Shown: piece after piece, positions 42,011 through 50,600 of the stretch
Layout of the letters: the number at the start of each line of letters is the position of its first letter
Numbering within the stretch: position 1 is the stretch's first letter
From: CAZBQJ01 sp964494085
Lineage (GTDB): Bacteria; Patescibacteriota; Gracilibacteria; UBA1369
Reading direction: 5' to 3'
Assembly (NCBI GenBank): GCA_964494085.1
Contig: CAZBQJ010000001.1
Location: forward strand, 1-64,000
DNA length: 64,000 bases
The notes under the pieces: model-generated
Database searches by the model: none
What the model saw: the letters and a program-made list of their open reading frames with translations, nothing else
Told to the model about the DNA's origin: nothing
Made by a program: the position numbers and the translations under genes

Positions 42011-43048
42011 TTATCCTTTTTTTCGTTTCTTTTCAATATCTAAAATTACCACCGATAAGCCAAGAGTAGCCATTACGGCCATTAATCCTATCATAGCCCA
42101 AATTTTTTGACCACTGCCTAAAACCAGCGCCAAGAAGCCAAAAATTATCGCCACTAGATAATTAATCCAGAGAGCCTGTCGATTTGATAAACCGGCATAG
42201 AGTAACCGATGATGAAAATGTTCCAAATCCCCTTTCAGAGGAGATTTTTTAGCCAATATTCTTCTCACGATAATCCAGATCGAATCCAGGATCGGCACAC
42301 CTAATACCAAAAAAGCCGTAGCCAACTTCCCTCCGGAATAAATTGCTAAACCGGCCAACATAAAGCCTAAAAACATACTACCAGTATCCCCCATCAGAAT
42401 TTTTGCCGGGTAAAAATCATGAAAACAAAAGACCAAAGTTGTCATGGCCAGTAATAATGCCATGACAGCAACACTAGTTTGATCAACAGAATGTATTCCC
42501 GGCTTGATACTCAGAAAAAATATAGTTAAAGCGGCGATCGTCGAAAGCCCGGAGGGTAAGCCGTTTAAACCATCTATCCAATTCACGGTGTTCATAATCA
42601 AAATTACCCACAAAACAGTGATCAGAAGTCCTCCCACAGCAATTCCTCCCCACAGCCAACTATTTAAAACAATCTCTGGTCCCAGAGGATTGGGAAATGC
42701 CTGCACCTCGATACCGGTAAAATATAAACCCAGACCCACCCCAATTTGCATCAGCAATCTCAGCACCGGACTCAATCCCCTTTTATCATCTATAAAACTG
42801 ACTATGGCCACAATCAAACCCAGTCCTAAAAAAATCAGTAGTTTGGGATCTCCTTTCAACCAGAATAAACTTCCGATGGTGAAAGCCAGAACGATCGGGA
42901 TTCCTCCATAATATGGGATTGGCGCACGTTTCAAGTTATATTTATGGGGTTTATCCATCAGTCCCCATCTGGGAAACAAAAGCAAAGCCAGCCTGATTAA
43001 AATCAAAGCCAAAATCAAGCCACTAATTGCAATCAGGAGATAATTCAT
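42011..43048 (-). CDS. WecA/TagO-type undecaprenyl-phosphate sugar-1-phosphate transferase
   Basis: Polytopic membrane enzyme moving a HexNAc-1-phosphate from a UDP-sugar to undecaprenyl phosphate. Motifs: FIDDKRGL (DD), NTVNWIDGLNGLPSG, GDTGSMFLGF and HFHHRLLYAG. The HxHH form is typical of WecA/TagO and differs from MraY, which has HHHFE. It therefore probably initiates a cell wall polymer or surface glycan. 345 residues, about ten TM segments. SLH proteins in the window would need such a wall polymer as anchor, which is inference. Confidence 0.88.
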   Translation of the reverse strand: MNYLLIAISGLILALILIRLALLLFPRWGLMDKPHKYNLKRAPIPYYGGIPIVLAFTIGSLFWLKGDPKLLIFLGLGLIVAIVSFIDDKRGLSPVLRLLMQIGVGLGLYFTGIEVQAFPNPLGPEIVLNSWLWGGIAVGGLLITVLWVILIMNTVNWIDGLNGLPSGLSTIAALTIFFLSIKPGIHSVDQTSVAVMALLLAMTTLVFCFHDFYPAKILMGDTGSMFLGFMLAGLAIYSGGKLATAFLVLGVPILDSIWIIVRRILAKKSPLKGDLEHFHHRLLYAGLSNRQALWINYLVAIIFGFLALVLGSGQKIWAMIGLMAVMATLGLSVVILDIEKKRKKG

Positions 43049-43065
43049 CGATCAAAAATAGTTGT

Positions 43066-43941
43066 TTAGAATATATGCAATTTTTTCTTAAATTTCAATT
43101 TTCTTCCATTCTCGGTTGTCTCAATGATTCCCACCAACTGATTCTCAAAAAACCCTAAAGCTTCTCCGCTCAAGAGTTCCGGATTTTCAATAAAATTACC
43201 TTTAGAAAGGACTTCGTACTGACTTTTCTCCAGCTCTATTTGCGACATTCCCTTAAATATTTCTCGAGGACTAACAAAAATTTTGTTCACAACTTCCAGA
43301 TTCAGGCTGGCCAAAGGGAAAGAATCCTCTACGCTCAGCTTCCCGATTTTAGTTCTACGCAATTTGGAAACCAGCCCGCCACATTTTAGATTCTCTCCTA
43401 ATTGATGGGCAAAACTACGGATGTAGGTACCACTGGAACAATGTATCTCCAGATTCAGATAAGGGTAACTATAATCCAACACCTCCGTAGAAAAAATTTG
43501 TACAGGCCTTTCTTTAAGTTCGAATTGCTCCCCCTTTCTGGCTAAATCATAAGCCCGTTTCCCCCCAATTTGAATCGCTGAAAACCTGGGCGGAATCTGC
43601 CTGATTTTACCTTGAAAATTTCTGGCAAGCTCTTCTTTGATGATCTTTAAGGTAGGCTTCTCAGAAACTTCGATTGGAGAAATTTGGCCATCCGCATCAT
43701 AACTATCACTAACTTCACCAAATTTAATGCCAACTTGATAAACTTTATCCGCAGCCTCGAGGTATGGCAACAACTTGGTATATTCACCGAGAGCCAAGAT
43801 CATTAAGCCTGAAGCCAAAGGGTCCAAAGTACCGGCGTAACCAACCCGTTTTTGATTAGAAATTTTACGCAAAGCAATCACCAGTTTAAAGGAATTAATC
43901 CCCTCTGGCTTGTCGATCAGTAAAAAACCGTTAATAGGCAT
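43066..43941 (-). CDS. truB: tRNA pseudouridine-55 synthase TruB
   Basis: Forms pseudouridine-55 in the T loop of tRNAs. The catalytic Asp is in YAGTLDPLASGLMILALG, preceded by GFLLIDKPEGINSF; the second family motif is IPPRFSAIQIGGKRAYDLAR. 291 residues. The ATG shares its first base with the murE stop (TAATG), so translation is coupled. Confidence 0.96.
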   Translation of the reverse strand: MPINGFLLIDKPEGINSFKLVIALRKISNQKRVGYAGTLDPLASGLMILALGEYTKLLPYLEAADKVYQVGIKFGEVSDSYDADGQISPIEVSEKPTLKIIKEELARNFQGKIRQIPPRFSAIQIGGKRAYDLARKGEQFELKERPVQIFSTEVLDYSYPYLNLEIHCSSGTYIRSFAHQLGENLKCGGLVSKLRRTKIGKLSVEDSFPLASLNLEVVNKIFVSPREIFKGMSQIELEKSQYEVLSKGNFIENPELLSGEALGFFENQLVGIIETTENGRKLKFKKKLHIF

Positions 43942-45245
43942 TATAATTCAACCGCTATGGGTTTGGCTAGAATCTCTCGGACCACTTGTCGATCATCCCA
44001 AGGGATTTTACCATAAGCCAAGACTTGGACTGTTTCGGCCCCCTTACCGGCGATCACCACAGTATCGCCTTTGACTGCTTGCCCCAGAGCAAATCTGATT
44101 GCTTCATAGCGAGTAGGCATTTTCCACAATCCTTTCCCCTCCTCTCGTTTGATTCCTCTGGCTATATCCTCAATAATTTGATAACGGTCGTCTTCATAAG
44201 GATCATCATCCGTCAGGACAATCATATCGGCAAATTGATCAGCCATTTCACCCATTATCGCCCGTTTAGAACGGTCTCTTCCACCACCAGTGGCCCCAAA
44301 AACTGCATACAATTTTCCTGGCGTACGACTTTTATATAATTCTAATAATTTCCCCAAACTATCAGCAGTATGAGCATAATCAACAATCACCGCAAAATCT
44401 TGCCCAGCCTCAATCTGTTCAAATCGGCCGGCTATAGTTGAGGCTTTTTCCAGAGCGGATTTGATCACCAGAGCGGAAATCCCATGTGCCAAAGCCACGG
44501 TTGCCGCCGCCAAGGCATTGTAAACACTGAATTCTCCTGGCATCCGTAATTTTACTTCGATCCGACTATTAGGCATATTCAGCATAAAAATCGCCCCCGT
44601 CTGTTCATATTTAATTTCATTGGCATAACAATTCCCACTCTTCAAACCAAAGGTATATTTCCTGTCGGCATTAAATTGGTCAAAATAGGGAAAATTGGAG
44701 TCATCCTGATTCAACACAGAAACTTTCGGAATTTTTGGTTTTCTGGTAGCCCGATTTAATCTGGAAAAAAGTAATCCTTTGGCGCGTAGGTATTCTTTAA
44801 ATCCTCCATGGTAATCCAAATGGTCTTCCCCCATATTGGTAAGCACCCCAACATCAAAATTCACTCCCCAAACCCGATTTTGAATCAATGAATGTGAAGA
44901 AACCTCCAGGATCGCAAACTGACAACGCGCTGCTACCATTTCCCGCAACATTTTCTGCAAAAAGAAAGGGCTTAAAGTAGTCATTTTACTTTCATTAACC
45001 CAGCGTCTCTCAGCCACTTGAAAATTTGTAGTAGAAGTTACTCCGACCCGATAACCCGCTTCTGTCAAAATGCTGGCGATCAAATTGGTCGTAGTGGTTT
45101 TACCTTTTGTTCCTGTAACTCCGATCACTTCAATTTGTCTGGAAGGGAAACCGTAAATCGTTGCCGCAATTATTGCCAAAAACTTATGGTAGAACAGTCT
45201 CAGTGGACTTTGGTCGGGAATCATTTTCCGTAAATATCTAATCAC
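43941..45245 (-). CDS. murE: MurE-type UDP-MurNAc-tripeptide synthetase, short form
   Basis: Mur ligase adding the third amino acid to the peptidoglycan stem peptide. The P-loop GVTGTKGKTTTT begins at about residue 42, against about 110 in E. coli, so most of the N-terminal UDP-binding domain is missing. The central and C-terminal domains are complete (LEVSSHSLIQNRV, TNMGEDHLDYHG, VIVDYAHTADSL, GATGGGRDRSKR). The residue-3 specificity motif is DDDPYED instead of DNPR of DAP enzymes, so the amino acid added cannot be assigned. 434 residues. Confidence 0.88.
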   Translation of the reverse strand: MIRYLRKMIPDQSPLRLFYHKFLAIIAATIYGFPSRQIEVIGVTGTKGKTTTTNLIASILTEAGYRVGVTSTTNFQVAERRWVNESKMTTLSPFFLQKMLREMVAARCQFAILEVSSHSLIQNRVWGVNFDVGVLTNMGEDHLDYHGGFKEYLRAKGLLFSRLNRATRKPKIPKVSVLNQDDSNFPYFDQFNADRKYTFGLKSGNCYANEIKYEQTGAIFMLNMPNSRIEVKLRMPGEFSVYNALAAATVALAHGISALVIKSALEKASTIAGRFEQIEAGQDFAVIVDYAHTADSLGKLLELYKSRTPGKLYAVFGATGGGRDRSKRAIMGEMADQFADMIVLTDDDPYEDDRYQIIEDIARGIKREEGKGLWKMPTRYEAIRFALGQAVKGDTVVIAGKGAETVQVLAYGKIPWDDRQVVREILAKPIAVEL

Positions 45246-45292
45246 TGTAAGTAAAATAAGGAATAAACACTATTATCGATCTTTCATTAGCA

Positions 45293-46678
45293 CTATGAAG
45301 CGCGCTTACGTGAAATTCTAACCTTCTTTCCGGCCTCTTTCAAATTGTTTCGTGGCAAAAGGCATAAAGCCACTACTAACCAAAACAAATAAGCCAAATC
45401 ATTTTTGAACAAGTAGGTATCTACCAATCCATGAATCAGCATTACCAGTAGCATGGAAAACCCTATCAAACGATAGAAACTATCAGTATAGGAATGGCTG
45501 CCAAAACAACGTTTCCAACAGTAATAAAATAATCCCAAGAACCAGATCAGGCCAAGTAATCCCAAATTCAGCCAAATCGCCAACAATGTATCGTGAGGAT
45601 GAAGCATGACCCATTCGAAAGGCGCCTGGCCAAGGATTTCCACTGCCTGCAAATTGTATAGCGGCTCAAATTGTCCGAGCCCTATCCCCAGTAGAGGTGC
45701 GCGCCCAACCATGGTTCCGGCCACCTGATAAACCTGTAAACGCACGCTGCTGGAATCCCGTTCATTAAAATTGGTGAATTGCTGCCATTTCTCGGTATTG
45801 GCAAACAATAGAATCGCACTAAAAACAGCTATGAAACCAAAAACTGTCAGGAAATAACCGATTTTTTTCAACATATCCAATTCAAACTGTCTTTGATATT
45901 TCCGATGCAATAGAATCGCCCAGATAAAAAACAGACCTAAAGTAATTAGGACGGCCAGCATGGCACCATAAGATTGAGTCATCAGTAAAGCTACCGAATA
46001 AAGCGCCGCCAGAATCACTCCAATCACAAAACGCTTCAATTTAAAACCCAAAACTATCCCTCGAGTAATCAGCACCCACAAAGCCACTACTGCCGGCGCC
46101 AAGTACATGGCCAGATAATTGGCATTGATGAAAGGCCCTGAAGCTCGCCCGTCCAGAGTGATAAAATCTCCCGTAGCGTATTGATAAAAAGCCCATAAAA
46201 CCAGTGGCAAAGCGGAGAAAATATAAGCATACAACGAAACAAAAAGGCTGCTTTTATTTCTAACTGAGAACCACAACAAGAAAAAATACAAATAAGGAAT
46301 AATGATCCAACCTTTGAGAATTCCGAAGGCCACTTTTTGTGACTCAAAAACAGTCTTCCCATCAATCAATAAAGTCTCCTTCGGGACAATCAAAGCGCTC
46401 AACAGAGCAATCAAAAGAAAGCCCAATGAAGATAAGAAGAAAACTTTATTTTGACTCCACCATTGTTTCAGGAAAAATCCCCGCGGGGATTTTTCCTTTT
46501 GCCAAAACGGAGGATGTATCAGCCAATTTCCTCCTAGAACAACAAATAACAATATTGTTACCAATTCCAAAAGATTGGTCGGCAGGCCAAATAGCTCGAC
46601 CTTTAGTAAATAGAGCGGGAAAATTGCCGGTAAAAGATAAATTAGCTTTTCGGGTTTAAGCCATCGCAAAATTTTCAT
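45293..46678 (-). CDS. O-antigen ligase-like membrane protein (Wzy_C family)
   Basis: A 461-residue polytopic protein with about 11-12 membrane segments and the large periplasmic loop typical of WaaL/Wzy proteins (SSVRLQVYQVAGTMV, PLLGIGLGQFEPLY, MLHPHDTLLAIWLNLG with the functional His). It joins glycan chains to a lipid or protein acceptor, or polymerises them; which one is unknown. An unusual perfect palindrome lies inside the gene at 46471-46496. Confidence 0.85.
   Translation of the reverse strand: MKILRWLKPEKLIYLLPAIFPLYLLKVELFGLPTNLLELVTILLFVVLGGNWLIHPPFWQKEKSPRGFFLKQWWSQNKVFFLSSLGFLLIALLSALIVPKETLLIDGKTVFESQKVAFGILKGWIIIPYLYFFLLWFSVRNKSSLFVSLYAYIFSALPLVLWAFYQYATGDFITLDGRASGPFINANYLAMYLAPAVVALWVLITRGIVLGFKLKRFVIGVILAALYSVALLMTQSYGAMLAVLITLGLFFIWAILLHRKYQRQFELDMLKKIGYFLTVFGFIAVFSAILLFANTEKWQQFTNFNERDSSSVRLQVYQVAGTMVGRAPLLGIGLGQFEPLYNLQAVEILGQAPFEWVMLHPHDTLLAIWLNLGLLGLIWFLGLFYYCWKRCFGSHSYTDSFYRLIGFSMLLVMLIHGLVDTYLFKNDLAYLFWLVVALCLLPRNNLKEAGKKVRISRKRAS
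46471..46496. other. Perfect 26-bp palindrome inside a coding sequence
   Basis: Begins GGAAAAATCCCCG and is self-complementary over 26 bases, with A and T runs at both ends. This is the shape of a bidirectional intrinsic terminator, yet it encodes KSPRGFF in the O-antigen ligase-like protein. Confidence 0.7.
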
Positions 46679-46702
46679 GAATCTAAGCTGATTATCAAAA
46701 CT

Positions 46703-47008
46703 TTATTGATGAACTGTTTTGTATTTTTCCAATTGGGAGGCCAATTTAGGTTCAATCAAATCAATCCCTTCTTCTATCGAAATACAATTTGTCTCAGCTC
46801 TCAAAATTTGCTTCGGCACATCCACAGTTACCGCCATAAAGATCTTCTGATCAGTAGACAGGTGATCCTGGTACTCTACATCGACTTTGATAATTACCGA
46901 CTGATCTTCCATCACCTTATAGCGACTCAATTGTTCTATTTTGGCAATGATGTAATCTTTTTGGGTATCGGAAAGTTGTAACTCTTTTTGATGAAAATTG
47001 ATTTTCAT
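46703..47008 (-). CDS. raiA: Ribosome hibernation promoting factor (short type)
   Basis: A 101-residue protein binding in the 30S decoding region to inactivate ribosomes in stationary phase. Family features are the start MKINFHQKELQLSDTQKDYI, VDVEYQDH and the ending EEGIDLIEPKLASQLEKYK. It lacks the C-terminal dimerisation domain of long HPF. The promoter TATAAT is visible upstream, divergent from the giant-gene operon. Confidence 0.92.
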   Translation of the reverse strand: MKINFHQKELQLSDTQKDYIIAKIEQLSRYKVMEDQSVIIKVDVEYQDHLSTDQKIFMAVTVDVPKQILRAETNCISIEEGIDLIEPKLASQLEKYKTVHQ

Positions 47009-47031
47009 GTTGATTTGGTAAATTTACCCCG

Positions 47032-47037
47032 ATTATA
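47032..47037 (-). promoter_or_regulatory. -10 box of raiA
   Basis: A perfect TATAAT on the minus strand; the -35 is weak (GATGAC with an 18-bp spacer). Predicted leader about 17 nt. Confidence 0.5.
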
Positions 47038-47099
47038 GAAGTAAACTCATCCAAAGTCATCTTCTTTGCGTTGACGAAGAAATCCAGTTGAGGGGCGGT

Positions 47100-47128
47100 T
47101 TGCGAATTCAGCTCATTTTTGGTATACT
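47100..47128 (+). promoter_or_regulatory. Sigma-70 promoter of the giant-gene operon
   Basis: TTGCGA (47100-47105) and TATACT (47123-47128) with a 17-bp spacer. The predicted start near 47135 is about 19 nt before the ATG at 47154. It is the only convincing promoter seen for the following 13 kb. Confidence 0.65.
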
Positions 47129-47153
47129 ATAGTGATATTTTTAATAAATAGTC

Positions 47154-47624
47154 ATGGCCACAACTGAAACAAAATCCACTTTTGCAGAGCGTACTGCGAC
47201 TCGCACCGCCCAGGAAAATATCTGGCAGCAATACAATACTGAAGCCAAATACAATCGCAAAAGTATGGTGAAAAGTTTGGAAGAACTTGCCAACAAAACC
47301 TTTCCTTCTGACGCTTTCAACAGTAATGCCTACCAGGAAGCAATCGTCAAATCACTTACGGAAACCATTTCACCGGAAATCGGCGTCCAGGATTTCTGGA
47401 AAGCCCTGGGAGAAGCCGACTGCCAAACTCTGCAAATCATCAATGGGCATTTAAACTTCTTTGATAGCAAAAAGACAAAAATCGACATTACTCCCTATAC
47501 CGAAGCCATTATTTTCGAAGCTCATTCCAGCTATTACAAACAAAGACAACTGGAAAGAGAAACTCGCATTTTGGCCGCACGTCAACAATTGCAATCATTA
47601 CTCAAAGAAATTCATCGCCGCTAA
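47154..47624 (+). CDS. Hypothetical protein sharing a domain with the next giant protein
   Basis: A 156-residue soluble protein without signal peptide. Residues about 30-125 align by eye with residues about 62-150 of the following 2297-residue protein: NR(K/T)xx(V/L)(K/R)xL near the start, AI(V/Q)(K/E)SL, DFWK/SFWK, a single Cys-Gln pair (DCQTLQI against HCQKINI) and G(H/R)LNF/GRLRF. The last 30 residues are a charged helix. First gene after the operon promoter, 51 nt before the giant gene. Unknown family. Confidence 0.75.
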   Translation: MATTETKSTFAERTATRTAQENIWQQYNTEAKYNRKSMVKSLEELANKTFPSDAFNSNAYQEAIVKSLTETISPEIGVQDFWKALGEADCQTLQIINGHLNFFDSKKTKIDITPYTEAIIFEAHSSYYKQRQLERETRILAARQQLQSLLKEIHRR

Positions 47625-47675
47625 TCAACACCTTTAAACAAACCTCACCTTTCAAAAATAAAAATATAAGACCCA

Positions 47676-50600
47676 ATGACCATGATCGATAACAAACACA
47701 ACTCATTGAATCTCAGAAATTGCCACCAAGTTAAACCCCCTAAATTTACTCCTCGAGTAGTTTTCCGCGTCCTAGAATCCACCTCAGAAAGACCAGCAGC
47801 TGAAGAAAAAGCAGAAAGAATCGTCGATCTGGATCAATTTAAAAATGAAACCGACTTCAAAAGTAATCGTACAGAAACACTTAGGAAATTAGCACTTCAA
47901 GACGATGTCCTGAGCAAAAATTTTGAAATTGCTATCCAGGAAAGTTTAGATCACCAAGGATATGACGGTAGTATTGATAGCTTTTGGAAGGAAATGGAAA
48001 CAGGCTACCATTGCCAGAAAATCAATATAAAAGAAGGACGACTACGTTTTTTAAATGACCAGGGAAAAGAGGTAGCTCCAAAGTTCAGCATTATACCAAT
48101 CATAGTAGATCTAAGCAAATTTAATCCTGACACTCCAAGGACCAAATACTACAATCCCGACACTGGTTTGGTGAACCTAAAAGACTGGAAAGAAGTGAAA
48201 AAAATTACAGTTTCCGATATAATTATCAACGCTCGCGACGGAACAGAAATCATCGTCACCAAACCTGGTAAAAAACCACGCCGTGCAACATTTACAGAAA
48301 ACGGTAAAAATGCCTATTATGACGATAATACAAAGACCAGTGAAAGAGTAGCTATCTTTAACGGAGATAAAGTCGAATTGGTCCGCAAAGCAAAAGCACC
48401 AGAAGTCAAAGAATCCGACAATTATAGTAAGTTTCCTTCAGCCGGTGAATATAAATTCGTTAAAAGAACTGCTACAGCGGAAGGGTATAGTGCAGAAGAT
48501 TTCATCAATACGGCACTCGGCATAGAAGGGAAGATCAAAGATATACCAAATTTCAACGAGAGCAATAAAAATATTGTGCGTCTCCGACAAATGCATAAAG
48601 ATGGATACAAAGTCGCCGATTACTTTGATTTTCTCCAACAACATGGGGCCATCAAAAAAGATCGCATCACTTTACTGGTAGATACAAACTTCCTCAGTGC
48701 CAAAGATCGAGCCTCAAGATTGGCGACCGACACCGCCAAAAAGAGAGCGGACGAAACTGCCAGAGTGGAAGGTTTCACTAAAGACCGTGATAAGTATTAT
48801 TTGCCGGTAAATTTACTGGAAAAACGCAAATTCAAATTAAGCGACCCCAAACTGATCGAAGCTCTAAGCAGTCCACAAAAGTGGGCAACTGCCTGGGCGG
48901 ACGACAGTATTGAAGGTTTGAAAGTGCTCAAAGGTATTATTTCTTCAGAACCAGATATTTTTGGCAGTTTTTCCAGAAGTCCGAATTTGCTCAGAGATAA
49001 GATTCGTACGGCCATTTACCAGTACAAAGCTGAACAAATCGATTTCGAAGATTTGATTGATGACATTCTTCAGGTTCGTCTACCATCATTTGCCGACAGC
49101 GCCGATCAAGCGTCCATCGAAAAACTCCAGCCACCTCGACAAAAATTTGTGGATTATTATCAAAAACTTTCTCCCCAGAACAAAGCCTTGGACGTAGTCC
49201 AAAAAGCTTATGGTTTCCTAAATAAATTGGGGTCGGAAACTATCGCTTCCGCCACCATCGCCACCGACGTGAAAAATGAAGCTATCTGGCTCAATTTCGC
49301 TTTCGAAGGAAAAGGTTACACTGTCAAAGTTAACCCCAGTGGAGCAGTCGTCGGCGAAAAGACTATTCAAATTTTCTATCTCAACTCCAAAACTCCTTAT
49401 TCACAAGGCTCCGGCTACGAGAATGGAGCCAGGTTCAAAGTATCTACACTTAACAAGGGGGATTTCAAAGCCAACAATGAAGTTCAAAACTGGTTTAGAG
49501 ATGCAGTCACCCCTCCTATGACCTACTCCGGTTTTGTCGAAATATACAAAGCCAATTTCAATCCAGACGGGTCTCCAAAAACTCCAATGCCGGCTGAATA
49601 TGTACAGAGAATGCGTAACATTATTATCGGGGGAAACCGCTTCCTGATACAACTCAAAGATATGAAGTATACCGAAAAAGCTACCGGCACCATCGGTAAA
49701 CTCGGCTTTGCTGAAAATCGTCGTGGCGAAGTCAATGACAAGGTTTTCCTGGACATCGCAGACGATGATGCCAGATGGTCCAAAGAATGGGCAAATCCAA
49801 CCCGTAACACAACTAAATTATTAAAACAGGCCTTCCAGGACGATCCGGTACTCAGAGATATAGCAGACAGAGATCCAAAAGGAATCAGCAAACGAGTTCA
49901 AGACGCCATAACTACCGGATTAGACAAATATCTCTACATCGATGATGTCATTGAACATGTCTTGAAAGGGATGCGTATGCCTTCTCTCGCCCCAGAAGCA
50001 ATGGAGCTGCCAAAAGGAGTTAAATTTATTGATTATTTCCAAGCCATTGATAAGCCAACCGATGGCGACCAGTGGGCAAGGCTAGTACTCCAATCCCTTG
50101 GATCGGAATCATTGGAAAGAGCCGTGGTCGATAATCGCAATAAGGACACCTATTTAATTACAACAACCTTTGAAAACAGGGTCTATACGCTTGTTCTCCG
50201 TCGAGGTGGGGCGCTTACTCATATGATTGAAATAAAAACTCCTAATGGAAAACCCTACGCTGATTCCAATGGCTATGATAATTCTGAAGAATTCATTGGC
50301 AATATGAGCCCCGCCGACAGCCCAAAAATCCTCAACTGGTTCCGCAACGCAGTCACCCCATCGCTGGAAAGTGCCTCCGATTTCCGCGCCGAATATGCTC
50401 GTTTATTCGACACCCAAGGCAATCCAAAACCTGGCGTTTCTCCTGAAATTGCCGACAGATTCAAAACCATCATACATGCCAGCAATAGGCTAATCATGGC
50501 TTTCGAAGGAAACAAAGAATCTGTTAAAGAAAGTAGTGAAAGAACCTATATCAGTCAATTGCTCAGAAATTCCAAACTTGATACTCAGACCTACAATGTA

